NCBI GenBank assembly: GCA_004299485.1
Contig: SCQP01000014.1
Span: forward strand, 248,001-312,000
Direction of reading: 5' to 3'
DNA: 64,000 bases
Source: Acidobacteriota bacterium
GTDB lineage: Bacteria; Acidobacteriota; Terriglobia; Terriglobales; SCQP01
Shown here one piece after another: positions 14,653 to 23,424 of the stretch (positions are counted from its first letter, which is position 1; each line of letters starts with the position of its first letter). The position numbers and the translations under genes were made by a program. The notes beneath the pieces are model-generated. The model had not been told where the DNA came from. It saw only the letters and a program-made list of their open reading frames with translations, and made no database searches.

Positions 14653-15657
14653 GTGTACGACCTGCTTTTCATTCGGATTGCCCTGGTGCTGACGCTGGCC
14701 GGCGCCGCCGCGTACCTCAAGCCGTTCGAATTGCAGCCCGCTTGGGGCGCGGTGGTGGGCGCCTGTATAGCAGGGGTCATCATCCTGTTTGAAATCCGGT
14801 TGAACCGGTCGAGCTTCAAGCGTCTGCTGGGAGCGGCGATTGGTTCGCTGCTCGGCATTGTGGGCGCGTTTTTAGTGTCGTGGGTGGTTTCCGCTGCGGG
14901 GTTTGAGCAACACACCGCCTCGTATGCAAACGTAGTTATCTTGCTGGTGATGGGGTATATCGGATTGATTGTGGGAGCCGAGAAGGGCGAGCTACTGAAT
15001 CTGACGGCGCTGGGCGGATTGTTCAGCGGCGCCAACCCGCGCCGCAGCGCCAAGTTGCTAGACACTAGCGTCATTATTGACGGCCGGATCGCCGACATTG
15101 CCGCGACCGGTTTTCTGGACGGATCGCTGCTGGTGCCGCAGTTCGTGTTGCATGAGCTGCAGTTGGTGGCCGATTCGGCGGACCCGAGCAAGCGCAATCG
15201 CGGCCGGCGGGGTCTCGAAGTGTTGCAGCGGATGCAGAAGCTGACGTCGGTAGAGGTGCGCATAATCGAGGACGATGTTCCGCACGTGCGCGAGGTCGAC
15301 CTCAAGCTGATCGAACTGGCCCGGCGCTTCGAATGCAAGCTGATCACCAACGACGGCAATCTCGGCAAGATGGCGCAACTGCAGCGGGTACAAGTACTAA
15401 ATATTCACGAGCTGGCAAACACGCTCAAGCCGGTGGTGCTGGCGGGGGAGGGGTTGCGGGTGTTCATCGTGAAAGAAGGCAAGGAACCCGATCAGGGGGT
15501 TGCCTACCTCGACGACGGCACCATGGTGGTGGTGGATCACGCGCGCCGGCTGATTTCCCATAACATCGAAATCACCGTGACCTCGGTGCTGCAGACCACG
15601 GCCGGCAAGATGATTTTCGGCCGCCCCGCAGCGGCAGAAGTAGGGCAGGTTTCCTAG
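14653..15657 (+). CDS. Membrane-anchored PIN-TRAM domain protein (YacL-like)
   Basis: The N-terminal 130 residues contain about four hydrophobic segments. They are followed by a PIN domain with KLLDTSVIIDGRIADI (about 135-150), SKRNRGRRGLEVL and LITNDGNLGKMA acidic sites. A C-terminal TRAM domain (ILF-type VKEGKEPDQGVAYLDDGTMVVV) predicts RNA binding. Known members are putative membrane RNases. The start is GTG. It lies 4 nt upstream of ispD, the same order as yacL-ispD in Firmicutes, so cotranscription is likely. Confidence 0.93.
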   Translation: MYDLLFIRIALVLTLAGAAAYLKPFELQPAWGAVVGACIAGVIILFEIRLNRSSFKRLLGAAIGSLLGIVGAFLVSWVVSAAGFEQHTASYANVVILLVMGYIGLIVGAEKGELLNLTALGGLFSGANPRRSAKLLDTSVIIDGRIADIAATGFLDGSLLVPQFVLHELQLVADSADPSKRNRGRRGLEVLQRMQKLTSVEVRIIEDDVPHVREVDLKLIELARRFECKLITNDGNLGKMAQLQRVQVLNIHELANTLKPVVLAGEGLRVFIVKEGKEPDQGVAYLDDGTMVVVDHARRLISHNIEITVTSVLQTTAGKMIFGRPAAAEVGQVS

Positions 15658-15661
15658 CACC

Positions 15662-16405
15662 ATGGCTGCCGCCTACGCCATCATTCCCGCGGCCGGACTG
15701 AGCACCCGGATGGGCTCGACCACCCATGGACAGGCGCGCAAGCAGATGGCGGAGATCGCGGGTGCCCCCATCCTGATCCATACCCTGCGGTGCTTTGACG
15801 CCAGCCATGCGTTTGCCGGCATCCTGGTGCCGGTGCGTCCAGAGGACCGCGAGTTGGTGGAAGCGCGGGTGCAGGCGGAAAAGCTCGCTACGCCGGTGCG
15901 CGTGCTGGAAGGCGGGCGGGCACGGCAGGATTCGGTCTGGAATGCGGTCGAGCGATTGACCCAGGATCTCGGCGCCAGCGGTGATGAAGTCCTGGTCGCG
16001 GTCCATGACGCCGTGCGGCCCTTCCTGCCGCCGCCTGTCCTGCTCGCCGCTCTCGCCGCGGCCGAGCAGCATGCGGCGGTGATTGTGGGCGTGGCGGCGG
16101 TGGACACGGTCAAACAAGTCGAGCGGGTGGGCGCCGAAGATATTCAGGTAGCGGCGACGCTGCCGCGCGAGCGCATCGTACTCGCCCAGACGCCGCAGAT
16201 TTTCCGGCTGGGGCTGCTGCGGCGGGGCTTCGACAAGGCGCACGCCGACGGCTTCTACGCGACCGACGAAGCCTCGCTGATCGAACATCTGGGCGAAACC
16301 GTGTATGTGGTGGCGGGCTCGGCACGCAACTGGAAGATCACTACGCCGGCGGATCTGGAGTTGGCCGAGCTCTTGCTGGCGTCCCAGGCTGCAGCGCAGC
16401 GCTAA
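15662..16405 (+). CDS. ispD: 2-C-methyl-D-erythritol 4-phosphate cytidylyltransferase IspD
   Basis: IspD makes CDP-methylerythritol in the MEP isoprenoid pathway. The nucleotide-binding N-terminus is IIPAAGLSTRMG, with a conserved Lys-Gln in ARKQMAEIAG. VHDAVRPFLPP, LAQTPQIF and the C-terminal TDEASLIEHLG and WKITTPADL motifs are all present. Length 247 aa is slightly long but normal. The gene starts 4 nt after the PIN-TRAM stop. Confidence 0.95.
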   Translation: MAAAYAIIPAAGLSTRMGSTTHGQARKQMAEIAGAPILIHTLRCFDASHAFAGILVPVRPEDRELVEARVQAEKLATPVRVLEGGRARQDSVWNAVERLTQDLGASGDEVLVAVHDAVRPFLPPPVLLAALAAAEQHAAVIVGVAAVDTVKQVERVGAEDIQVAATLPRERIVLAQTPQIFRLGLLRRGFDKAHADGFYATDEASLIEHLGETVYVVAGSARNWKITTPADLELAELLLASQAAAQR

Positions 16406-16461
16406 GCGGCGGCTCAGCTTGTCGTCCGAGCGCGGCACCCGCAGAGGCACCGATGGCGCCG

Positions 16462-16493
16462 GCTGACCCGCTGGATCGCTGAACCGCTGGCCG
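16462..16493 (+). repeat. Short tandem repeat, four 8-nt units (GCTGaccc type)
   Basis: Units read GCTGACCC, GCTGGATC, GCTGAACC, GCTGGCCG. It lies between the convergent ispD and VOC genes. The units resemble those of the inverted repeat near 26.8 kb. Confidence 0.65.
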
Positions 16494-16504
16494 ATGTGGC
16501 GGTT

Positions 16505-16912
16505 TTAGGCCGTGAGTGGCTGTTCGGCCATGAGAGCCAGCAGGTTGGCCTCGGAATCGCGGAAGAAAGCCATCCAGACCTCATGGTGTTCGAGGCGAGC
16601 GATGAGCTTGGGAGGTTCGAGGAAGCGGACGCCACGCTCGACCAGCGCCTGGTAGCCGGCGCGAATGTCGGGCACGCGGAAGTAGAGAATAGAGCTGGGG
16701 TGGTCCAATTCGGCCTGCTCAGCGACGTCCAGCATGAGGCGCACGCCGCCGGCATCAAAGAAGGCCAGATTGCCTGCGGCGAACAGAAACGGCAGGCGAA
16801 GAATATCGCGATAGAAGGTGGTGGCTCGCGGCAGGTTGCGCGCATTGACGGCAATTTGGCCGAGTGCACCGAGCGCAAATTCGCCGCCCAAGGGAAGGTT
16901 GACGGAGGCCAT
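16505..16912 (-). CDS. VOC (glyoxalase/bleomycin-resistance-like) family protein
   Basis: A 135-aa single VOC unit pair with QIAVNARNLPRATTFYRDIL at the N-terminus, FFDAGGVRLML in the middle and a C-terminal FFRDSEANLLALM strand carrying the expected acidic residue. The function within the superfamily is unknown. The second ATG (MASVNLPLGG) was chosen because a TACAAT box lies 7 nt before it; the upper ATG sits inside that box. Confidence 0.85.
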   Translation of the reverse strand: MASVNLPLGGEFALGALGQIAVNARNLPRATTFYRDILRLPFLFAAGNLAFFDAGGVRLMLDVAEQAELDHPSSILYFRVPDIRAGYQALVERGVRFLEPPKLIARLEHHEVWMAFFRDSEANLLALMAEQPLTA

Positions 16913-16919
16913 GGCTGGC

Positions 16920-16925
16920 ATTGTA
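16920..16925 (-). promoter_or_regulatory. -10 box (TACAAT) of the VOC gene, leaderless arrangement
   Basis: TACAAT is followed by seven bases and then ATGGCC on the minus strand. The position argues for the shorter VOC start. Confidence 0.45.
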
Positions 16926-17002
16926 GCGTGACCGGGATTTTTTTAATCGGACGGCCGGATCTGTGTTAGTTTTGAAATTCCCGAGAGTTTGCATCCGCAT
17001 CC

Positions 17003-17548
17003 ATGATCGCCAAGAAGATCTTCCTCACCAAAGGCGTGGGCAAGCACCGCGAGCGCTTGACCAGCTTCGAGCTGGCGTTGCGCGATGCCGGCATCGCCGC
17101 CTTTAACCTGGTGCGTGTGTCCAGCATTTTTCCGCCGCGCTGCAAGCTGACGCCGCGCGCGACGGGACTGAAAGAGCTGAGCCCGGGCGAAGTGGTGTTT
17201 GCGGTGCTGAGCGAAAACTCGACCCGCGAGCCGCACCGGTTGATTGCCGCCTCGATCGGACTGGCGCTGCCCGGGGATCGCAATGCGTACGGCTACTTGT
17301 CGGAGCACCATTCCTTCGGCGAGACCGAACAACAGGCCGGCGAATACGCGGAAGAACTGGCGGCCGAAATGCTCGCCACCACGCTCGACGTGGAGTTTGA
17401 CCCGGACCGCTCCTGGGACGAGAAGAAGGAGATCTACCGCATCTCCAACAAGATCGTGCGCACCATTAACATCAGCCAGTCGGCCGTCGGCGACAAGCGC
17501 GGCCTGTGGACGACGGTGCTGTCGGCGGCGATTCTGATCGGCGAGTAG
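17003..17548 (+). CDS. Pyruvoyl-dependent arginine decarboxylase
   Basis: PvlArgDC converts arginine to agmatine for polyamine synthesis. It cleaves itself at a Ser-Ser pair to form a pyruvoyl cofactor. The site is visible as LVRVSSIFPP with Ser40-Ser41, and later blocks FAVLSENSTREP and GYLSEHHSFGET are conserved in the family. The length of 181 aa is typical. It is monocistronic or paired with the small ORF that overlaps its stop codon. Confidence 0.92.
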   Translation: MIAKKIFLTKGVGKHRERLTSFELALRDAGIAAFNLVRVSSIFPPRCKLTPRATGLKELSPGEVVFAVLSENSTREPHRLIAASIGLALPGDRNAYGYLSEHHSFGETEQQAGEYAEELAAEMLATTLDVEFDPDRSWDEKKEIYRISNKIVRTINISQSAVGDKRGLWTTVLSAAILIGE

Positions 17549-17808
17549 TGACGACGGCGCAGGAGATCGTGCAGTTGCTGGCGGCGCATAGCGGCGAGCC
17601 CGTGGACTACGTTGCCATCGTCACCCTGCTGAATACGGTGGCCGGCGGCCATTACGAGGAACGGCACTCGGAGGCTGCCATCGGTGCCGCCTTGCTGGGG
17701 CTGCTGGAGTCCGGGCAAATCCTGGCTGTGGCCCCGGAAGCCGCGGCCCCGGCGCCCCCGGAACAGGCGGCCTGCGGCCGGGCGGTCTGTGTCTTTCGGC
17801 TCGGATGA
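17548..17808 (+). CDS. Small hypothetical protein overlapping the arginine decarboxylase stop
   Basis: An 86-aa ORF starting at GTG within TAGTG, so translation would be coupled to the arginine decarboxylase. The first 55 residues form plausible helices (TTAQEIVQLLAAHSG, AIVTLLNTVAGG), followed by an Ala/Pro-rich tail. I do not recognise it. Its stop codon coincides with the start of repeat R copy 3. A role with the decarboxylase is only suggested by position. Confidence 0.5.
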   Translation: MTTAQEIVQLLAAHSGEPVDYVAIVTLLNTVAGGHYEERHSEAAIGAALLGLLESGQILAVAPEAAAPAPPEQAACGRAVCVFRLG

Positions 17809-17900
17809 CTGGCGCGGGGCCTGGCGTGGCTGCGCCACGCCACCCGCTTGACCCTCGGCCGGGCTGGGGGCCCCGTGAGCCCCAGCCCGGCAGGGTCCGG
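17804..17900 (+). repeat. Dispersed repeat family R, copy 3 (best-formed copy)
   Basis: The element starts GATGACTGGCGCGGGG at a stop codon. A first hairpin GGCGTGG/CCACGCC follows, then CACCCGCTTG, then a second hairpin GGGCTGGGGGC...GCCCCAGCCC. It may act as a terminator between the hypothetical gene and the HD-GYP gene. Confidence 0.75.
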
Positions 17901-17942
17901 CATTGCAGCCTAAAACCCGCGCGGTCATCTAAGCAGTAGTCC

Positions 17943-18932
17943 ATGCCTAACCAGCTCAGCAATACTGCGCGTGAATTTCAGGTTCTCGTAGTCGATGACG
18001 ACGCCAGCAATCGCCTGCTGACCCAGGAAATGCTGGCGCAGCGCCACTACGCGGTGACCACGGCGGCGAACGCCGCGGAAGCCAGGCAGCAGATCAGCGC
18101 GGAGCCGCCCGACATCATTTTGTTGGATGTGATCATGCCGGGCGTGAGCGGGATTGAACTGTGCCGCGAACTCAAGGAAAATCCTGCCACCCGGCTGATT
18201 CCGGTCATTCTCATTACCGGGTTGGCGGACCGGGATTCCAAGCTGAGGGGCATCGAAGCGGGAGCCGATGATTTTCTGAATAAACCGGTGGATCCGCCCG
18301 AGCTGTTTGCGCGCGTGAAGAGCCTGCTGAAACTCAAGCAGTTCACGGATGAACTGGAAAACGCGGAGACGGTGCTGTTCTCGCTGGCGCTGGGAGTGGA
18401 AGCACGCGATCCCTATACGGAAGGCCATTGCCACCGGCTGTCGAATTACGCCGCCAATTTAGGGCAGGCGCTGGGACTGGGCGGCGAGGACATCGTGGCG
18501 CTGCGGCGGGCGGGAGTGCTGCACGACATCGGCAAGATCGCCGTACCGGATGCGATCTTGCGCAAACCCGGCCCGCTCGATGCCGAGGAAATGGGGATCA
18601 TGCGGCGGCATCCGGAGACGGGCGAGCAGATTTGCCGGCCGCTGCATAGCTTCAGCCGTGTGCTGCCGATCATCCGCCATCATCATGAGCACTGGAACGG
18701 AGGGGGCTATCCGGATCACCTTGCGGGCGAACAGATCCCGCTGCTGGCGCGGGTGCTGCAGGTGGTGGACGCGTACGACGCCCTCACGACCGCGCGGCCG
18801 TATAAGTCGGCTTGGCCGCACGAGCAAGCCAAGGCCACGTTGCTGGAGGAAGCGAGCCGGCACTGGTGGGACAAAGATATTCTGGACGTTTTTTTGCGCC
18901 AGGTGGGCAATGGCGCAGGGCCGCGGGCGTAG
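17943..18932 (+). CDS. Response regulator with HD-GYP domain (probable c-di-GMP phosphodiesterase)
   Basis: The N-terminal receiver domain (about 12-125) has the DDD acidic cluster at 18-20, the phospho-acceptor Asp62 in LLDVIMP and the conserved Lys in NKPVD. The C-terminal HD-GYP domain shows HDIGK at about 195 and HHHEHWNGGGYPD at about 239-251, which is the hallmark of active c-di-GMP hydrolases. The protein is complete at 329 aa. No histidine kinase is adjacent. A glycosyltransferase gene starts 14 nt after it. Confidence 0.94.
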   Translation: MPNQLSNTAREFQVLVVDDDASNRLLTQEMLAQRHYAVTTAANAAEARQQISAEPPDIILLDVIMPGVSGIELCRELKENPATRLIPVILITGLADRDSKLRGIEAGADDFLNKPVDPPELFARVKSLLKLKQFTDELENAETVLFSLALGVEARDPYTEGHCHRLSNYAANLGQALGLGGEDIVALRRAGVLHDIGKIAVPDAILRKPGPLDAEEMGIMRRHPETGEQICRPLHSFSRVLPIIRHHHEHWNGGGYPDHLAGEQIPLLARVLQVVDAYDALTTARPYKSAWPHEQAKATLLEEASRHWWDKDILDVFLRQVGNGAGPRA

Positions 18933-18946
18933 CGTAAGCTGGATGC

Positions 18947-19675
18947 TTGCCTGAGTCGCTCAGCATTGTCATTCCCGCCTTCAATGAGGCGCTGCGGTTG
19001 CCGGCCACGCTGGCGGCGCTAGCCGCATATTTCGGCGAACAGCCCGCACGCCACGTAGAAATTATCGTGGTCGACGACGGCTCGAGCGATGCCACCGGTT
19101 CCCTGCCCTGGCCGGTAAGCCGGTCGATCACCTGGCGACGGTTGCGCAACGAGAGCAACCAGGGCAAAGGCTACAGCGTGCGCCGGGGCATGGGTGCGGC
19201 CATGGGCGAGCGGCGGCTGTTTACCGACGCCGATCTGTCGGCGCCCATCAGCGAGTTGGGCAAACTGGAGGCAGCGCTCGACGCGGGCGCGGACCTCGCC
19301 ATGGGCAGCCGGCGGCAGCGGGATTTGATCCGCTCGCACCAGTCGGTTTTCCGGGAGAATGCGGGCCGCGCCTTCAATAAGATCGTGCGCTGGGGGCTGG
19401 GACTACCCTACGTCGATACGCAGTGCGGCTTCAAACTCTTTACCCGCGCCAGCGCCGAAGCCATTTTCCCGTTGCAAAAGATCGAAGGCTGGGGCTTTGA
19501 CCCGGAACTCCTATTCCTGGCACGGCGGATGGGCTTCCGGATCGAGGAAGTGCCGGTGGTGTGGTCGCATGCGCCCGGCGCCAAGATTCACCTGTTCAGC
19601 GACAGCCTGCGGATGTTTCAGGACGTGGCCCGCATCCGCCGTCTCCACCCCCGACCATCTGCACCACCTCGATAG
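18947..19675 (+). CDS. GT2-family glycosyltransferase (dolichyl-phosphate-mannose synthase-like)
   Basis: A 242-aa cytoplasmic GT-A enzyme. [16 protein letters not shown] and [13 protein letters not shown] form the nucleotide-sugar site, TDADLSAPI carries the metal-binding DxD, and [12 protein letters not shown] is the acceptor-loop motif of polyprenyl-phosphate transferases. The start is TTG, as the nearby ATG frame stops at once. It has no membrane helices. The 3' end overlaps the convergent ThiS-like frame by 80 bp. Confidence 0.88.
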   Translation: MPESLSIVIPAFNEALRLPATLAALAAYFGEQPARHVEIIVVDDGSSDATGSLPWPVSRSITWRRLRNESNQGKGYSVRRGMGAAMGERRLFTDADLSAPISELGKLEAALDAGADLAMGSRRQRDLIRSHQSVFRENAGRAFNKIVRWGLGLPYVDTQCGFKLFTRASAEAIFPLQKIEGWGFDPELLFLARRMGFRIEEVPVVWSHAPGAKIHLFSDSLRMFQDVARIRRLHPRPSAPPR

Positions 19676-19838
19676 CGTCGCCGGCGCGCACGGGCGTTTG
19701 CTCCCAGAGGCGGCGAGGAACCAGTTCGCGGTTGCGCTCGACGGCGACACGAACCGCCGGGATGGCCATTTCCCGGAGCAGCTCCGCAACGGTCGCCGCC
19801 TGCACGGTAACCGGTCGACCGTTGAAGGCAATGTCCAC
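19596..19838 (-). CDS. thiS: ThiS/MoaD-like sulfur carrier protein with C-terminal extension
   Basis: The first 65 residues are a ubiquitin-like sulfur carrier of the ThiS type ([37 protein letters not shown]). Active ThiS must end in Gly-Gly, but here the frame runs 15 codons beyond the GGG before a stop. Either the tail is removed by a protease or a stop codon was lost by a single base change after the glycines. The gene starts 9 nt after sdhB on the same strand. No thiF, thiG or thiO is visible. Confidence 0.75.
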   Translation of the reverse strand: MDIAFNGRPVTVQAATVAELLREMAIPAVRVAVERNRELVPRRLWEQTPVRAGDAIEVVQMVGGGDGGCGPRPETSAGCR

Positions 19839-19847
19839 AGGACGAAC

Positions 19848-20657
19848 CTACTTTTTCTTAAAGGAGTTCTTGAACTTTGCCAAGGGGTCGTAGAAGCGGC
19901 TGACCACGCGCTCCTTGAGGGGGATGATGGCGTTATCGGTGATTTGGATCCCCTCCGGGCAGACCTTGGTGCAGCATTTGTTGATGTTGCAGTAGCCGAT
20001 GTTGTAGTCATCCTTTAGCTCTTTGAGACGATCGCCCTCATCGAGCGGGTTGAACTCCAACTGCGCGACGTGGATCAGGAAGCGGGGGCCGATGTATTCC
20101 GGGAAGAGCTTGTGCTCGCGCAGGACGTGGCAGACGTCCTGACAGAGGAAGCACTCGATGCACTTGCGGAACTCCTGCGGGCGGTCCACATCCCTCTGCA
20201 TTTCACGCCAGGTGCCATCCTTCTCCGGGGGCTTGAGCTGGAAGGGCTGGATCTGCTCCTTCACGCGGTAGTTCCAGGAAACGTCGGTGACCAGGTCCTT
20301 GACGTGGGGGAAGGTCCGCATGGGCTCGATGGTGACCGGCTGGGTGAGGTCAAGGGAATTGAGCCGGGTCATGCACATGAGTTTGAGATGGCCGTTGATT
20401 TCCGCCGAGCAGGAGCCGCATTTGCCCGCCTTGCAGTTCCAGCGGACGGCGAGATCGGGAGCCTGAGTTGCCTGAATGTGATGCACCACGTCCAGGACCA
20501 CCATGCCCTCCTCCACCTCGGTGGTGAAGTTGACGTACTCGCCCTGGTTGTCATGGCCCCGCCAGATGCGGAACGTCGCCGTTTTGGGCTCGGCTACGCC
20601 GGTGGAGTTTGCATTTCCGTTCGTCTGCGGAGGCATGGATTGGGTTGCCGAGGCCAT
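19848..20657 (-). CDS. sdhB: Succinate dehydrogenase iron-sulfur subunit SdhB
   Basis: The electron-transfer subunit of complex II. The N-terminal 2Fe-2S ligands are in CKAGKCGSC. The C-terminal 4Fe-4S and 3Fe-4S ligands appear in CIECFLCQDVCHV and in the CNINKCCTKVCPEG block. Length is 269 aa. It is the last sdh gene in the order C-A-B, 2 nt after sdhA. Confidence 0.96.
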   Translation of the reverse strand: MASATQSMPPQTNGNANSTGVAEPKTATFRIWRGHDNQGEYVNFTTEVEEGMVVLDVVHHIQATQAPDLAVRWNCKAGKCGSCSAEINGHLKLMCMTRLNSLDLTQPVTIEPMRTFPHVKDLVTDVSWNYRVKEQIQPFQLKPPEKDGTWREMQRDVDRPQEFRKCIECFLCQDVCHVLREHKLFPEYIGPRFLIHVAQLEFNPLDEGDRLKELKDDYNIGYCNINKCCTKVCPEGIQITDNAIIPLKERVVSRFYDPLAKFKNSFKKK

Positions 20658-20659
20658 CT

Positions 20660-22480
20660 CTACTTATTCTCCTCGATTGCTTTTTGTAAGTCTTCCGGCA
20701 TGGGGGGAACCGTGAGCTTGCGCAATTGCGGCTCACCACCAGGTCCACGCCGGAACTCCAGGTTGATGCCGTCCCAGGCCTTCTCTTTGGAGGGGTAATC
20801 CTCGCGGAAGTGGCCGCCCCGGCTTTCGGTGCGCTCCAGCCCGGCCCGCGTCACCAGTTCGGCCACGGTCAGCAGATTGCTGAGATCGAGCGCCGTGTGC
20901 CAGCCGTTGTTGTATTCCTTGTTGCCGGGCACGCCTACGTTTTCGGCACGCTGACGCAGCTCGGCAATCTTATCGAGCGCCTGTTCCATTTCCACGGCGG
21001 TGCGCACGATGCCCACCCACTTCTGCATGGTTTCCTTCAGCTCCTGCTGTAAAGCGTAGGGATTCTCGCCAGTTACGCCGCGCTCAAAGGGAGCTTCAGC
21101 GCCAGCGATGGCGGCGTCAATCTGATCTTTCACGGCGGCCTCGCCGGAGCCAGCATGGTCCTTGGCAAAGGCAGCCGCGTGCTCGCCGGCCCGCTTGCCG
21201 AATACGAGCAAATCCGAAAGCGAGTTGCCGCCCAGCCGGTTGGCACCGTGCAAACCAGCGGCACACTCGCCGGCGGCGTACAGACCGTCCACGCTGGTCA
21301 TTTGGGTGTCGCCATCGACCTGAATGCCGCCCATGAAGTAGTGCGTGGTGGGGCCGACCTCCATCGGTTGTTGCGTGATGTCCAAATCTGCCAGTTGCTT
21401 GAACTGGTGATACATGCTGGGCAGCTTGCGCTTGATGTGCTCGACGGAGTTGGGCAATTTTTCCTTGATCCAGGAGATGTCAAGGAACACGCCGCCATGG
21501 GGACTGCCGCGGCCGGCAAGCACTTCGCGACGGATGCAGCGGGCGACGTGGTCGCGGGTGAGCAGCTCGGGCGGCCGGCGGGAGTTTTTGTCGCCGATGA
21601 CATAGCGCCAGCCTTCTTCGGGGTTGTCGGCGGTGGAGCTCCGGTAGTTCGCGGGAATGTCGTCGAACAGAAAGCGCTTGCCTTCGCTGTTGCGCAGCAC
21701 GCCGCCTTCGCCGCGCACGCCTTCGGTGACCAGGATGCCGCGCACGCTGGGCGGCCAGACCATTCCGGTGGGGTGAAACTGCACAAACTCGACGTCGCGC
21801 ATGGCGGCGCCGGCGCGCCAGGCCAGCGCCTGACCGTCGCCGGTGTACTCCCAACTGTTGGTGGTGACCAGATAGGCGCGGCCGATGCCGCCGGTAGCCA
21901 GCACGACGGCCTTCGCCAAAAACAGCATGTAGCGGCCACGCTCGCGCTCATAGCCAAAGCCGCCCACGCAGCGGTTGCCGTCCATGAGCAGCGTCAGCAG
22001 CGTGGTTTCCATGTGGAAGTCGATGCCCTGATGAATGCCGTGGTCCTGCAGGGTGCGGATCATTTCCAGGCCGGTGCGGTCGCCCACGTGCGCCAGGCGG
22101 GGATAACGATGGCCCCCGAAGTTGCGCTGCATGATCAGGCCGGCTTTGGTGCGGTCGAAAATCGCGCCCCACTGTTCCAGCTCTCTCACCCGCGCGGGCG
22201 CTTCCTTGGCGTGGAGTTCGGCCATGCGCCAATTGTTGAGGTAGTAGCCGCCGCGCTCGGTGTCGGCAAAATGCACGCGCCAGTTGTCGCGGTCATCGAC
22301 ATTGCCCAGCGAGGCGGCCATACCGCCTTCGGCCATGACGGTGTGAGCCTTGCCCAGTAGCGACTTGGTGACGACGCCGACTTTGGCGCCTGCCGCCGAG
22401 GCTTCAATGGCGGCACGCAGGCCGGCGCCGCCAGCGCCAACCACAAGGACGTCGTATTCGTGAGTTGTATAGCCTGGCAT
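20660..22480 (-). CDS. sdhA: Succinate dehydrogenase flavoprotein subunit SdhA
   Basis: The FAD-carrying catalytic subunit of complex II, 606 aa. The FAD fold is VLVVGAGGAGLRAAIEA and the covalent-FAD region includes KSLLGKAHTVMAEGGMAAS. The active-site block is QFHPTGMVWP, and GLYAAGECAAGLHGANRLG closes the domain. The ATG at MPGYTTHEYD was preferred to an upstream one, because it sits 5 nt after the sdhC stop. Confidence 0.96.
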   Translation of the reverse strand: MPGYTTHEYDVLVVGAGGAGLRAAIEASAAGAKVGVVTKSLLGKAHTVMAEGGMAASLGNVDDRDNWRVHFADTERGGYYLNNWRMAELHAKEAPARVRELEQWGAIFDRTKAGLIMQRNFGGHRYPRLAHVGDRTGLEMIRTLQDHGIHQGIDFHMETTLLTLLMDGNRCVGGFGYERERGRYMLFLAKAVVLATGGIGRAYLVTTNSWEYTGDGQALAWRAGAAMRDVEFVQFHPTGMVWPPSVRGILVTEGVRGEGGVLRNSEGKRFLFDDIPANYRSSTADNPEEGWRYVIGDKNSRRPPELLTRDHVARCIRREVLAGRGSPHGGVFLDISWIKEKLPNSVEHIKRKLPSMYHQFKQLADLDITQQPMEVGPTTHYFMGGIQVDGDTQMTSVDGLYAAGECAAGLHGANRLGGNSLSDLLVFGKRAGEHAAAFAKDHAGSGEAAVKDQIDAAIAGAEAPFERGVTGENPYALQQELKETMQKWVGIVRTAVEMEQALDKIAELRQRAENVGVPGNKEYNNGWHTALDLSNLLTVAELVTRAGLERTESRGGHFREDYPSKEKAWDGINLEFRRGPGGEPQLRKLTVPPMPEDLQKAIEENK

Positions 22481-22485
22481 GTTGG

Positions 22486-23274
22486 TTAGTGTCCCGGTCT
22501 CCAGATGACGATGTCGTGCCAGATGCCCATGGCACAGAGGCGAATGTAGATATCGGTAAAGGCCACGAAGACCAGACTGGCCCAAGCCCAGCGCATATGC
22601 ACGCCGGTGAGGCAGGAAACGCAGTCATAGACCTTGTGGCGCGCCGCGCTCTTCACGTCTTTGCTGCCACCGACCAGGTGGCGCAGGGCGTGGCAACCAA
22701 AGGTGTAACCGGCCAGCAGGATGGGATCGATGATCATCACCAGCGTGCCGACGCGCAACTGGAACTCGACGTGGCCATTTACCGTCCACCAGAGCGCGTT
22801 CCAGGCGTCGTGCGCGAGGATGACCAGGAAGAGCAGCGCAATGTACATGAAGTAGCGGTGGACGTTTTGCAGGATCAGAGGGAACCGGCGCTCGCCCCAG
22901 TAGGACTTGCGCGGTTCGCCCACGGCACAGGAGGGCGGATCCGCCCAGAAAGCCTTGTAGTAGGCGCCGCGGTAGTAGTAGCAGGTGACCCGAAACAAGC
23001 CCGGCGCCCAAAGGATCACGAGTGAGGCGGAAAAGGGAACCCAGAAGGGCCACCAGTCCGGCCGCGTCTCGAGTAGCACCGGCGAGTACATGGGGGACAA
23101 GTAGGGGCCAAAGCGGAAGAAATCACCCTGGAACGCCGCCCAAGTGGAGTACACCACAAATGCGCCCAAGCCCAGGAAGACCACCAGCGGGGTGACCCAC
23201 CAGTTGTCCGTGCGTCCCGTTTCCCCGAAGCCGCGCTGGTTCACGCGCTCCAACGGCACATCAATTGTCGTCAC
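22486..23274 (-). CDS. sdhC: Succinate dehydrogenase cytochrome b subunit (SdhC)
   Basis: A membrane anchor of 262 aa with about five hydrophobic segments (for example WVTPLVVFLGLGAFVV, YFMYIALLFLVILAHD, and GTLVMIIDPILLAGYTFG). Several histidines in the helices can ligate heme. It is longer than the SdhC/SdhD of proteobacteria and there is no separate sdhD, so this is a single-anchor complex II like those of Actinobacteria and other phyla. It starts the sdhCAB operon. Confidence 0.9.
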   Translation of the reverse strand: MTTIDVPLERVNQRGFGETGRTDNWWVTPLVVFLGLGAFVVYSTWAAFQGDFFRFGPYLSPMYSPVLLETRPDWWPFWVPFSASLVILWAPGLFRVTCYYYRGAYYKAFWADPPSCAVGEPRKSYWGERRFPLILQNVHRYFMYIALLFLVILAHDAWNALWWTVNGHVEFQLRVGTLVMIIDPILLAGYTFGCHALRHLVGGSKDVKSAARHKVYDCVSCLTGVHMRWAWASLVFVAFTDIYIRLCAMGIWHDIVIWRPGH

Positions 23275-23412
23275 GCAGTTGTCTCCTTGCAGATGCGAAA
23301 GGCGAAATCTCAGGATACGCTTTGCACTGAGCCGATGACAACCCTGCGGTGCGCCGGTTTACTCCTGCGAGTCGTGCCCCGAATTTTCGCAAGAGCCTGC
23401 GGAAGCCACGGC

Positions 23413-23418
23413 TATGCT
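23413..23418 (+). promoter_or_regulatory. -10 box (TATGCT), leaderless arrangement
   Basis: TATGCT is followed by GAGGGC and the ATG of the secreted Pro-rich protein. The GAGGG could instead serve as a ribosome binding site with short spacing. Confidence 0.35.
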
Positions 23419-23424
23419 GAGGGC

